This document shows, one piece after another, positions 11,216-22,335 of a stretch of DNA of 64,000 nucleotides. A program made the translations under genes and the position numbers. The notes under the pieces are model-generated. The model was not told the origin of the DNA, made no database searches, and worked only from the letters and a program-made list of their open reading frames with translations. Source of the stretch: Selaginella moellendorffii (lineage: Eukaryota; Streptophyta; Lycopodiopsida; Selaginellales; Selaginellaceae); contig NW_003314323.1 of NCBI RefSeq assembly GCF_000143415.4, forward strand, positions 314,499 through 378,498. Direction: 5' to 3'. Positions within the stretch are counted from its first letter, which is position 1; each line of letters opens with the position of its first letter.

Positions 11216-11769
11216 CTAAAATAAAATGAAATCGCTGCTTCTCGTCCAGGAGAAAGCGTCAGCGCACAGTATTCTTTCCACGATAAAGCCCACTCGTTCA
11301 AGATCCCCGTCTTTGGCATAAACTGCGATGAGAGAGTTCCAGGAGGAGGCCTCGTTTCTCTGTGGCGTTCTATCAAATATTTCTTGCGCGCGATGGATAT
11401 GGTTCACTCTACCGTATGCCGCGATCATCGTGTTCCACAGCGTGCTCTTCGGCGTGATCAAGAGGATGGCATATGCTTGGATCCTCGAGCTCGAGGACCG
11501 CGCGTTTGGAGAATCTATAGCGTCAAGAACAGCCTTGGCGTCGTTTACGCTGCCACACTTTCGAAACATCACTGGATCATAAGATGGGAGAGATAGGGGC
11601 TGGTGTCATTGAATTGTCTATCGGCAACGATCCGGTGGACGAGCCTCGCATCGCTGGGACTCCTGCTCCTCCCAACGTTCCTCACGATCTCTCCCAGCTC
11701 CTGGATCGTCTCGGCTCTATGCCAATCCCTCTTGAGCGCGCGCTTGACGAGCTTCTTCCAAGAGATCAT
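11216..11769 (-). pseudogene. Truncated relic of PPR gene A (right duplicate copy)
   Basis: The start ATG at 11769 gives MISWKKLVKRALKRDWHRAE, nearly identical to the N-terminus of PPR gene A. After 66 codons the frame breaks, and a second frame continues with FRKCGSVNDAKAVLDAIDSP, STLWNTMIAAYGRVNHIHRA and NSLIAVYAKDGDLERVGF, which correspond to the first few PPR motifs of A. The copy ends in unrelated sequence (SSDFILF) at about 11216, so most of the repeats are gone. Its first codons overlap the 3' end of intact PPR gene B in another frame. Confidence 0.88.
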
Positions 11770-13579
11770 CGTCGAGGATCATCGCTTGCCTTCTTCGCGA
11801 TGGCTGCTGCTTGTAGAAACTGGAGAGAAGAACATAGTGAGCGCCATCTTCTGGATCGAGCTCCGCGGCATTCGTTGCCGCGAGATCCGCGCGAATTCCA
11901 TCGCCGTGGAGCGCGCTCGAATTCAGCAGCATCGACCACGCGAGATTGCTTGGAAAGAATGGCATCCTGTCGACCAGCTCGTGGGCTTCCTCGATCCGGC
12001 CACACCGTCCCAGCAAATCCACCATGCAGCAGTAATGTACCAGCTGCTGATGCTGATCTCCATCCTCGCGCATCGAGATCCAGATATCCCAGCCTCGATC
12101 CACAAGCCCGCCTCTCCCACACGCCGTGAGCACCGCCGTGTACGTGAGATCCTCCGGAAGAACACCCTGGAGCCGCATTGCCGAGAAGATATCCAGCGAG
12201 CTCGCGATCTCGCCATTCTGCGCGTACCCAGCGATCATCACGTTCCAGGAGATCGCGTCCCGCTCGGCCATGGCGTCGAAGATCTTCCTGGCATCGCCCA
12301 TCCGCCCCGAGTGAGCGAATGCCAGTGCCAGGGAATTGCAAGCCGCTGAATCCCTGCAAGGCATCGCCTGGAAGATCGATCTCGCTTCGTCTAGCTGCTG
12401 GATCTGGGCGTGAGCGGTGAGAATCTCCGTCCACGAGACGATGCTCCGCGTCTCCATCGCCAGGAAGAAGTTCCAGGCCTCTTGGATCCGGCAGCTGGCC
12501 ACGAAGCCTTGGAGCATTGCGTTCCACGACACCACATCGCGATCCGGCATGGAATCAAAGAAGAGCTTCGCGTCTTCGATGGTTGCGCGCTCCACGGAGA
12601 TGGTGAGCATCGCATTCCAGGCGCTCAAGCTCAACGCTGGAAGTCTCTCAAACACTCTCCGGGCTTCTCCCAGGAGGCCCAGCCGGGCAAATGCTACGAG
12701 CATGAGAGACCACGACACAGCATTGCGTTCTGGCATCAAATCGAAAATATTCTTCGCGTCATTGAATGATCCACACTCGGCATATCCTTGCAACGTTGCC
12801 GTCCACGTCACAACGTCGTGAAGTGGCATCCTTTCGGCAAAACTTTGGGCTTTCTCCAGATGCCGAGCATGGGCAAATGCTGATACCATGGCATTCCACG
12901 CGAATTCGTTTCGATGGCGCATCGCGAAGAACACAAACTGCGCTTCCTCTAAGTACTGGTTTTGAATGTAGCCCACGAGAATCGCTGTTGCAGAGACGAG
13001 ATCAAACACCGGCATCGACTCAAAGACGCTCCTTGCAAGGGAAACTTGCCCGCAACGGGCATGCGCAGTAATGAGGCAATTCCACGAGAGTATCGTCCTG
13101 CTCGTCATGGAATCAAACGCAGCCCTGGCGCGATCGATCTGCCCGGCGTGGGTGTAGCACTGGATCATCGTCGTCCAGGTGATGGCATCCAGCGCCGGGG
13201 TCCTGTCCGCCACCGCTCTTGCGCTTGTAAAGCTCCCATTCGCCACCAGCGCTGCCAGGAGCAAATTCCAGGAGACGATGTTGCGCTGTGGCATGGAATC
13301 GAAGATGTTCTTGGTGTGATCTAGCCGCCCAGCTCGAGCGCAGGCCTGGGCGAGGAGATGCCACGAGTAGATGTTGGGATGGGCAATGGACTGGAAGATG
13401 GATCGTGCCTCGTCGAGGCTGCCACAGATGGAGTACATCCCAAGGAGCAAATTGGAGAGGTATGTGCTGCATTGGAGAAGGCCTAAGCGAGCAAGCCGGT
13501 AGTGAATTGCCCGCCCTCGTTGCAAATCCCTCTTTTTGGTGCACTCCTTTAGTTTAAGAGCCCAAAGGTTTCCATCCAT
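11717..13579 (-). CDS. PLS-type pentatricopeptide repeat protein (PPR gene B)
   Basis: Intronless gene of about 620 codons. The ATG at 13579 (MDGNLWALKLKECTKKRDLQ) is preferred; a GTG six codons upstream is in frame. The N-terminus (RAIHYRLARLG...YLSNLLLGMYSICGSLDEAR) and the repeats (WTTMIQCYTHAGQIDRARAA, SWNVMIAGYAQNGEIASSLD) are typical of plant PLS-class PPR proteins, likely directed to mitochondria or plastids for RNA processing or editing. The C-terminus has an E-like motif (AELDPEDGAHYVLLSSFYKQ) and no DYW domain. The last 20 or so codons (MILDDDLLEEARQ...) are an out-of-frame reading of the PPR A' start, so the original stop or tail was probably replaced when the two genes were juxtaposed. 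Confidence 0.92.
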   Translation of the reverse strand: MDGNLWALKLKECTKKRDLQRGRAIHYRLARLGLLQCSTYLSNLLLGMYSICGSLDEARSIFQSIAHPNIYSWHLLAQACARAGRLDHTKNIFDSMPQRNIVSWNLLLAALVANGSFTSARAVADRTPALDAITWTTMIQCYTHAGQIDRARAAFDSMTSRTILSWNCLITAHARCGQVSLARSVFESMPVFDLVSATAILVGYIQNQYLEEAQFVFFAMRHRNEFAWNAMVSAFAHARHLEKAQSFAERMPLHDVVTWTATLQGYAECGSFNDAKNIFDLMPERNAVSWSLMLVAFARLGLLGEARRVFERLPALSLSAWNAMLTISVERATIEDAKLFFDSMPDRDVVSWNAMLQGFVASCRIQEAWNFFLAMETRSIVSWTEILTAHAQIQQLDEARSIFQAMPCRDSAACNSLALAFAHSGRMGDARKIFDAMAERDAISWNVMIAGYAQNGEIASSLDIFSAMRLQGVLPEDLTYTAVLTACGRGGLVDRGWDIWISMREDGDQHQQLVHYCCMVDLLGRCGRIEEAHELVDRMPFFPSNLAWSMLLNSSALHGDGIRADLAATNAAELDPEDGAHYVLLSSFYKQQPSRRRQAMILDDDLLEEARQARAQEGLA

Positions 13580-13847
13580 GCAAAAAAAGATACCCACTAT
13601 AGCTAATTTAATGTCAAAGTTTAGTTATTTCTGGTTAGATTGAATGATTTGCTAATAGTAGTTTCAACTCGAGAGCTTGATTGTGGCATGAATCCGAGAA
13701 ATGGACCCATTGTCACGTGGACCACTCATCTTCGCCATGGAAATTGTGGTTGTGGATTGGAAAATCAACCCGAGACTTTGGTGGGGTGCCGGGTTCGATT
13801 TCGATCCAGTGCTCCAGTGAGAAGGTCTGGATGAAAAGAAAGAGAAG
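13580..13847. promoter_or_regulatory. Divergent promoter region between PPR gene B and the next gene
   Basis: The 268 bp between the PPR gene B start (minus strand) and the next gene's ATG at 13848 (plus strand) must contain both promoters. The left part near 13600-13640 is AT-rich. No defined element can be named from sequence alone. Confidence 0.45.
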
Positions 13848-16166
13848 ATGGTGTTCGTGTCGGTGGAGGCAAGGCCACGAATTCACATTCCACTGACCAC
13901 GGTACGCATCATTCGTTCCACACCCGAGAAAATGCCTCCTTTTTCTGTGTTCTCCAGCACAGATTTGCTGCTCACAAATCCGAGGGCGCGGGCGAGACCT
14001 CTGATTCCGGGACCGATGCTGCGGTGCGAATCTCAACGCTGGACGAGCGGCAGTGCTGCAAATTCATGCCGCTCGCCATGCCCGCCACGAAATCCTCGTC
14101 CAAGCTGCGCTCTTTCAAAAGGATTTCCAGGAACTCGATCAGCTCCTCGGCCTCCGGCCACAGCCACGACCTGGGCTCTGGCAAATCCGACGAGAATGCG
14201 GCCGATTGGATCAACTCGGCCGTCAAAGACCCTCTTGTGGAGATTGACCCAGTGACCATGGAGCAGCTACTTAAGAACAGGGGAGTAGATTCTTCGGCTG
14301 GGAGCACCACTCCAGTCGCGATTTCTCCGCAGCCTCTTTGGCAACTCTTTTCGTCGCCGGCGCCGCAAGGATTTGGGAGCGTTCTTTTGGCTTTGGGTGC
14401 TACCATTTTCGTCGCAAGCCTTGCTACCGTGGGTTACTTGATGAGAAATCACAGCCAGGGGATCGAGAAGGTCAATTCCTCCAAGGATGGTATTTTTTTC
14501 CAAGGAGGGAAATCGCTCGCAGTGGTGGACCCAGGATTGGATGATCCTTCTTATTTGAGTGATGAGGAGAGGAGGCTGGATTTGCTGAGCATTGTCGATG
14601 GTGGCGGGGATGGATCATCCGAAAGTGATGGTGTTGGCGACGCCTCCAGAGAAGAGATCTTTGCAACCCCGAGTGAATTGGAACCCGAGGGTGGTGAAAT
14701 CTTCTTCAAAGAAAACACTGGCAAATTAGAGTTTGAAGATCTGAAAGTCCAGGAACCAGCGAGTTTTTCTGACGAGGTGACAACCAGTTCAGAAGACCAT
14801 GAAGATCGCACTAGAGGCTTTGAGGGTTTTGAGGCTAGCGGATCAAAAGGTAGTAGCAAAGAAGAGATCGACTTGGAAGAAGATATGGTCACTCCTGAGG
14901 TGGTGGTAGCAGCTGCCATAGCAGCGACAGCCTCGCTAAGCAGAGAATTCCAAAGAGCCATCACGGAGAAAAGACAGGAAGCTCACGTCGAAAGCTTGGA
15001 GGAAATAGTCGTGGCTGAGATGGATGAATCGAGTGAGTCGAGTGAGTCGGAGGATGACGTGCTGACGAATGATATAGTTAGAGATGTTCTGGCGGACTTG
15101 GCTGCTCTGGAAGCGATGGAAAGAGAGAAAGCCGCCATGAATCGTGTCGGAAGCTTGGATGGAGCCAGAAACACTTGGGGAGATGACGAGTTGAAGGCAG
15201 TAGAAAAAGCTCGAGATGGTTTGGATGAAGTTACAAGCACCGCTTCAGAGTTGTATGGAAGCTCCAGAGTTGACGACAAAGTTCTGGCTCGACAGTCAAT
15301 TAGAAGACAAGAAAAAGCGATTCCATCTTACAAATCAAATGATGGTGTTCAAACAGTTGACTACGGTGATACCCACAAAGGTTACGAAACAAAGCAAGGA
15401 GAAGAACTAAGAAGAATCCATAGCTCCGATGATTCACAAGAGAAGGTACTTTTAATTCCATCCTTGAATGAATTTTATTTTGTAACATGTGTTTCGTTCC
15501 AGGAAGTTCTTTCTTTGAAAGCTTATCCATCAGCTGATGTTGATGTGGAGGTGACTCAATTGATTCCCAACTTTACTTTTCACTCGGTTTTTACACAATC
15601 TTTTGCAGAAACTTAATCACACTCCTGGTCAACATTCTCGAGACAATATGGTATGGTGATTTTGAAATTTGGAATGCTGATTTTGATGTCATTACCAATT
15701 CCACCAGTGGATGACAAAATCAGAAAAAAATGATAATCAAATGGTTTGTTTATTTTGTTTATTTTATTTTCATTTTCTAAATATGTTAAATATCAGATTT
15801 ACAAAGATTACAAAGAGGAGATCAAAAAAATTGTACAAGCTGTAGTTCCAGCAGTTGCAGTTGGAGCTGGTGCCATAAGCATGATTAATGGAGGTAATTT
15901 CATTTTCTTTTATTCTCTGTTGCTATTTTTTTTTTATTAGTTGATGCTGCACTAGAAATGGTGGGTTTTGCTGCAACTGCAAGCTTTGTATGGTATGATT
16001 TATTATGGGCTGAAACTAGGTAAGAAAAATTATAAGTACTAAAATAAATTTACATTTGTGGCTTTCTCATAGGCAAGATCTTTATAAGGACTTTCAAGGC
16101 ATAAAAAATCACAAGGAGTTGCTTCAATTTTTAAGATCTAAAAAAATTGTTCAACCAAAGGTTTAG
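13848..16166 (+). CDS. Acidic, probably plastid-targeted membrane protein of unknown function (8 exons)
   Basis: I assembled a protein of about 645 residues from exons 13848-13901, 13958-15445, 15503-15550, 15609-15650, 15708-15743, 15797-15893, 15941-16019 and 16073-16166; all junctions are GT-AG and keep frame. The N-terminus (MVFVSVEARPRIHI, then a serine/arginine-rich stretch) could be a transit peptide. A membrane span lies near residues 135-155 (SVLLALGATIFVASLATVGY). A long acidic, Ser/Glu/Asp-rich middle follows. The C-terminus has two hydrophobic segments (VQAVVPAVAVGAGAISMI; ALEMVGFAATASFVWYDLLW) and a basic tail (FLRSKKIVQPKV). I do not recognise the family. The late exons are tiny and set in very AT-rich introns, next to the transposon block. 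Confidence 0.8.
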
Positions 16167-16169
16167 AAA

Positions 16170-18654
16170 AATTTATATTCATTATATAAGTTATCACCAC
16201 GATAAAATTAATGTTAAAATTAAATTTATCATCATCATTTTGCCCTAAACTTGCAAGGAAGAAAGGTATACACCCCTATATGGAATATCCTCTATCATGC
16301 TCAAAATACTTATATCAAAAAATATTTATGCTCCAAAATGCTTTACAACAAGTGACCATGCATGCATTGAGTAGCCCCTTCACATAAAAAGAACCCATGA
16401 CCTATAGCTTTAAAAATCTGTAGCCAAAGAAAGAAAATACCCAAGACAAGTAACTGTAGAAAGAGAGTGAAATAACAAAAAAACAAAAAGGATAAAAGTG
16501 TGGAATTTGAAGACAAAGGGAAAATTTAGTGGAAAACTCTATAGTTAAATTAAACCTTTGATCCAATAAAAAAAGGAGAAAGTGAAAGAAAAAGATTGAG
16601 ATCAATACCATTTAGAAAAACTATGACCCAAACACAACTCCATATTAAAAACAAAGTGAAAGAACAAAGAAATACAAAAAAAGAAAAGAGCAAAGAGAAT
16701 GAAGTTTTGCAAGTTTAAAACTTTTATGCAACACGTCTAAAATCACTAACCAAAGGAATCTCTTAAGTGTCATTGTGAAATCCTAGAACTTGCCATTTGA
16801 GATGGAATAAAACTCATATCAAATATCCATGATAAAGTACATGGTGCCCAGAGATGTACTTGAAAGTCACACATTAGTGCATAATAGATCACAATAAGGT
16901 GGATACATTGCCTTTATAGTTGGCCAAAGAAAGCCTCTTGTGAAAACTCTACTATAGCACCAAATGTTGGCAATAAGAGAAGATTATTGTCTTTTAGAGA
17001 TAGTAATATATGCTTAACCTAGAGACTTGCAATAGCCTCCTCCACCAAGTCTGGTATAAACTCAGCCTCAAATAAAGAGGTCATACTCTCTAGAGAACTC
17101 TTCTACAAAAGAGAGGTATCTATAAGAAACTCCACAATGCTTTTCTTCACAATTTTCTGGTGCTCTGGCTGCTCCAAAGGTGATATAACTTCAATATGAG
17201 TACTCTAAAGCTCCTTTACTAGTTGTGGAAGCAAAATTATGCCTTGATCAATTGCTAACTCTGAATCCTTTATAGTGGGCATTTAGGGAATTTCTAAAAT
17301 CTTTGCCATATCTTGCATTTGATTGGTCCCAAACACATTCTGAATATATGAATATATATTTGAGAATCCCATGCTAATGTTGTCCAGTAAGTGTGAAAGG
17401 AATCAATGTTGCTGCATTCCACCATCATAGTTTTTAACAACTGTGCAATAGAAAGAATCTATGACATAGGGGCATTCAATTGAATGTGTGATGGACCTGG
17501 AGGCTCTAGGATCGAGTCCTCCTCATTTCTCCAAGAATGCTTTGGTCTTGGGTAGTCATAAACTTCCAAGTCGGGCAAACTCTCATTGTAAAGAAGTTGT
17601 AGGAAAACCATAAATAGATCATCATATTATAAATGATTAAATTTTCCATTCTACTTTAATCACTTAACCACACTTCCAACCACTTGAAGGAGTTTCATTC
17701 ACAATCTCCATAAATCCTCTTCCAGACTTAGGGACTTGCTAGCCCTGAAAATGGCATCCATACCACTCAACCTTTGCACTTGGTTCAAGTGCTTCATGTG
17801 CTTGATCCCATGATTGACACTTAAATGTACCACCAACATATCAACTTGTTACACTAAAACTATGCTCATTCACCTTTGTCACAATAGTGATCCAACACCA
17901 TCTACATCATAATCCCATCTCTTGAAGACTGAGCCATCTGTCCATGAGTGATCATTACAAATCCACTTCTTATTATCTTTAGGATGCCTACAAACATGGG
18001 GAATAGCCTTCTCTAATATCCCTTTTTCAATCCTCATCAAGTCCCTTTCTGTTCACAGCCGTGTTTGCCAACACTGCCACTGAGTTAAAGCTTGAAGGCC
18101 TAACCATTACGTCCTATTGACCTCTAGGACTTCCTTGCAGTATGACCGCATCCTTGGTCATCATATAAGAGGACTACTCCTCTTCTTGTCCACAATTTAG
18201 GACTCTGGGATGACATTTTGAAACACCACGGCCCTACACGAGCCTCATGGGTACTCTTCCCACCATTCGCCTTTAGGTACCCTAGCTAGGTGACTAAAGC
18301 GAGGTTTCGATGAGCCACACCAGGTATCCAAGTAGGTAGTGCCACCTACACTTGGACTAAAAGCATTGATCATTCAATCTCCCAAAGGAGCTAGAGCCGA
18401 CTCATGAACACTTTACCAAGCTACCCCACTTGTTTATCCATATTCACTTTAGCCTTAAACTTTCTAGTGGTTATATCATCACTCAACACGTGGGTATAGC
18501 CTTTTTGAACCACACTAGCCTTTCTTGGCCAAACAAATTCCACTAGAGTCCAACCCACACACTCTCCCTACTGTAATTTTGGAACCCCTTATAGCCCAGC
18601 CCCCACCCCCCCTGGGGGACGATCGCTTTGGGCTTTCACCCAATAGCTTGTATT
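16170..18654. other. AT-rich non-coding, transposon-derived DNA
   Basis: No ORF of interest is present on either strand; the longest frames are low-complexity Phe/Leu-rich artefacts of poly-A and poly-T tracts. The part at about 17500-18600 is less AT-rich and reads like non-coding retroelement sequence, but no LTR ends, primer-binding site or coding domain could be recognised. Confidence 0.5.
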
Positions 18655-18995
18655 AGTATTCGGACTCGGACTCGAACTCGAACTCGGACTCAAACTCGAG
18701 CTCGGACTCGGATTCAGACTCAGTCTCGGACTCAGACTTAGACTCAGATTCAGTCTCGATCTTGGTCTCGGTCTTGGTCTTGATTCCATCTTAGACTCCA
18801 TCTCAAACTTTATCTTGGACTCCATATCAGACTCCATCTCAGGTCCATCTTGAACTATTTTGGACTTTATTTTGGACTCCATCTCAGACTCCATCTCGAA
18901 TCCATCTCGGACTCTATCTTGGGTCCATCTCAAACTTTATCTCGAACTCCATCTCGGATTCCATCTCAGCCTCCATCTCAGGTCCATCTTGACAC
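18655..18995. repeat. Hexamer-based minisatellite (TCGGAC/TCGAAC), then longer diverged units
   Basis: 18655-18780 is an array of about twenty degenerate 6-bp units around TCGGAC, TCGAAC and TCAGAC. From about 18780 to 18995 the pattern changes to longer units built on ATCTCAGACTCC, ATCTTGGACT and similar. The apparent Arg/Pro/Ser-rich and Met/Glu/Ser/Lys-rich ORFs on the minus strand are translations of this array, not genes. Confidence 0.85.
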
Positions 18996-19299
18996 TTCCA
19001 CATATCATGTGTTAGTCCTCTTGTGTCCCTTTTCCAGAGACTCACTTATTGCTTGCTTCATGCTTATTCTTTGAGCACTTTGTTAAGAGTTTCACTCCTG
19101 CTCTTGACTTTTCAAGTCAAAGCTTTTAATTCAAATATGTTATGCTCGTTTGTCTTCCACTTCAGGCATTACCACATGGCACCCTTTTGGCTCCACTTTT
19201 GGGGCTTTGGGATTTGTGTCTCATAAATACTTCTATGTCTCTATTATGCTCACCACCTTCTGCTCAACTTGAAGTCTTTGCCCACGCTTATTAAGAAGA

Positions 19300-20900
19300 G
19301 TTGCAAACCATTTTCCATTTGAGATGGTCATTGATCCCAAGTGCCAACATGTATCACAATCCATTATTTCATGCCAAGACTGACTAAAGATGACATAGTT
19401 TCAACTATGTGAAGCTTAGCAAATGTCTTAAGAATGATTGTTGTAGTAAATAACATCTCTATGCCTAGATGATTATAAAGTGTAAAGAAATTATGTTGCT
19501 CCCAGTACTAGAGTCCAAGAGTGCTCTATCAATCATTGTATAAGTGATCCCAATTAGTGTAAAAAAAGCACTTGGATCCAACTGAATTGGACAATCCACA
19601 AGCTGCACTTGTTCATTGGAAGGTGCTTGGGAAGCACTAGAGTTAGGCTAGAGTCTAGAGAACTAAACCAGTTACAACCAAGCCCTAAATGCATTAGAGT
19701 AAGTCACCAAGAGAAACATTGAGTTGGATTGCTTGAATTTACTCCAACAAATGTGTTAGGAGTGTGGCTTTGGTTTTCTAAGAAAAAGAAACACTCTAAT
19801 GTAAATTTCTAGGCAAAACTTACCCTAGTTAAGAAGTACCAATTGGAATTGAAGATGCTGCTACAAATGCTCGAGAGAAGGGCAAATGCACCTCTATAAG
19901 TGGAGATGGTGGTGCTTGATCAAACTTAATAGTAGTTGGGATCTTTTTCTTCTTGCCACCAGTAATAGTTACAATGGTCTTCTCCATTATAGGTTCCACT
20001 CATTCAAAAGTTTTGCCACAATCTTGTAGTGGTGGGGCTTTGATGGCTTTTTGTTGCAATGCTACCTAGTAACCATCTACCTGAAAGCTTAAGTTGTCTG
20101 CAAAGGGCTATATTATAGCTTGTTGTTGCTTCCTGGGATGTTGTTTTGGGTGTAGCTTCCAACAATAATTGTAATGTGAGCAATAATGATGTGGCTTGCA
20201 AGAAGAGGCTTGTACCTTGAAAGCGTGGATTTCCTCCAAAAGCCACTCTTGCTACTATTGCTAGAGTATGAATTTTTGTTGCTGCTAGAGTAACACAACC
20301 TTGTATTGTTGAAGTTTTGACATGGCCGAGGAATACAAGAGTTTGCAGTTGGTGCCAATGATGGTGGGCGTCCTAGAGAGTATACATTATTGTAGTGGGA
20401 GACAGCCTAAACATTTTTGCCATACTAAAAACATTTAAATCACATCAAATCATTCTCAATCTCCATGATATGATCATATATATTGCTACATTTGGAATGG
20501 CATTACTTAGCCACCTTTTGTTGAATCTTTGGCTTGAGCCTAATCACATAAGTGGAGATAGCTAGATTCTCCTCCTTTGTCACCTCTTTTGCTTAACAAA
20601 TCTTCTAATATTGCTTGAATCATGTCATGTAATCAAACACAAATTTATTACCATCTTGCTAAAAGAGGAAAAACTTATGAAACACTTGTTGTGGGCTCTT
20701 CTCCTTTCCCTGCTAATGATCTCATAAACTCTACACATTGTGCCACATTAGTCAAGATATAATTGGAGGTATAATATTGGGCAAAATTGTCTATATGATT
20801 CTATGGGAGAAACCTTGAAGTAGGATCAAACATAGGTAAATCTATAGTACATTAGAGAAAATGAATTTTTGGCTGCTCCATTCAATCCACTTTCAAAATT
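19300..20900 (-). mobile_element. Decayed Ty3/gypsy-like gag and protease region
   Basis: Reading the minus strand from about 20900 downwards gives gag-like text broken by stops: DNFAQYYTSNYILTNVAQCV, CVEFMRSLAGKGEEPTT, KEENLAISTYVIRLKPKIQQ and IYDHIMEIENDLM. Near 20190-20150 there is a zinc-knuckle-like stretch, HYCSHYNYCWKLHP. Further down, at about 19560-19480, a protease-like patch reads IDRALLDSSTGSNIISLHF. The order gag, zinc knuckle, protease fits an LTR retrotransposon on the minus strand. Many stops and frameshifts make it inactive. LTRs were not found. Confidence 0.6.
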
Positions 20901-21432
20901 TGTAACTAATGAAGAAAACTTGCTATCTAAGATGCATTTCTAGAAATCTAGCTCATGCTACAACCAAGAGAATTGCCCTTAAGCTTGGAACAAAAGAATA
21001 GTTTGTGTCATAAACTCTAAAAAGTTATTCCTTGTTTGCACAGGTCATGAGCCGCAAATGCCTAGCAATGGCAAATGCCAAGTCATGCCACAAACCAAAG
21101 AAATGTTTAACTATAATATACCTCTACCTCAACTAGCATGTTTAGAATATGTCTTAAGCTCTAATAACCAACTGTAAATATGAAAATTACCTAGCTCTTG
21201 AAATAAATAAGAGTTATACACCAAGAAAACTTCAACACAAACAAGAGGAAATATGAAAATTGGAAAACTTGAGTTAGCTGCAATGAAAATGGGTGCTTAT
21301 TAGAAAGCCCTTGACATACCCTAACTCTAAAAAAAAAAAATCTTGGAAAATTTAAGTAGAAAAGAGGCAAAAAAACTCTAAACTCCTCACAGACAACACA
21401 AAAAGAGAAATGATGTTAAATCTCTTAACATA

Positions 21433-22000
21433 TTACTCATGAATAGGAATCAAAAGAAAAACAAGAATATCGTCTAAGAAAATCTTTATAAATTCATGTA
21501 AATAATAATCAAACACTTTCATTATCAATTGAGAAAATGTGGCTGGAACATTTGTCAATCCAAACAGTATAATTGTGAAGTCAAAATGGCTTAAGTTCAT
21601 GTTAAACACTATTTTAGAGATAGATATATCATTTATCACAATTTAGTAATATCCACTCTTCATATTAATCTTGGTCACTAAGTTTGTTTAAGATATTATC
21701 CACACATGACATCAATATTTTATCCTTCATTATTTTTTTATTCAAGGTATAAAATTTGCATTTATGCATTATTCTTTTACACAAGCAAGATTGGTATGCT
21801 AAACAAAAACTTACTTAGCTGAATAAATCCAAACTTAAATAATTCTTTAACTTGTCTTTGTCTTTAAACCTTTATATAGCTTTAGCATAATCTACCTTGA
21901 CATTTTGTAAAGCTTAATTTCTTTTATCTTATGCAAAATATACATGCCAGTTTGTTGGTCTTAAGTTCTTTGAGTAGATTTGTCTAGATTCACGAGCTTA
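21433..22000 (-). mobile_element. Ty3/gypsy reverse transcriptase fragment
   Basis: A minus-strand frame at 21639-21433 reads NLSHFDFTIILFGLTNVPAT followed by FSQLIMKVFDYYLHEFIKIF and LDDILVF. This is the gypsy reverse transcriptase palm: FGLTNAPATF is the family signature and the catalytic FxDDI motif appears as FLDDI. Just upstream, TKINMKSGYY matches the preceding conserved block. The fragment is short and lacks RNase H and integrase. It lies 5' of the gag relic on the same strand, the wrong order for one element, so two insertions or a rearrangement are needed. Confidence 0.8.
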
Positions 22001-22335
22001 AGCTCGCAAAAGTCTGGTTCTTTTTTAAAAGTTCTCAATTCATTTAATGCAAATCTTCATTGTGTAAAATTGATTTATTTTGTTCACATGGACACTAAGG
22101 AAAGGCCAAGAGTAGTGGAGTCACCTTAGAGGCAAATGGCCCAAAAGTAACACCAAGCTACTCTTTACACTTTACACTTGTTTAGTCCTTATGGAACATT
22201 GGACATTGCTCTGAAAGCCCATGAGTCATAAATTTATGAAAGACTTGGTGAACTTCTTTTCAAAGAATGGCAAGGGTAAGTGCTTCTATGGGATGGGAAC
22301 GATATTTATATTTTAGGCATTGATTTATGGTGTAC

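Noticed and set aside
11603-12349. Plus-strand ORFs of 181-253 codons opposite PPR gene B
   Set aside because: Same reason: mirror frames of PPR repeats with no protein-family features.
18589-18933. Minus-strand ORF rich in PRPRPRSR and LSLSLSP runs
   Set aside because: It is a translation of the hexamer minisatellite, not a gene.
18655-18995. Regular repeat array considered as a CRISPR-like or centromeric array
   Set aside because: Units are adjacent and degenerate with no spacers, and the array is far too short for a centromeric satellite; the genome is a plant nuclear one.
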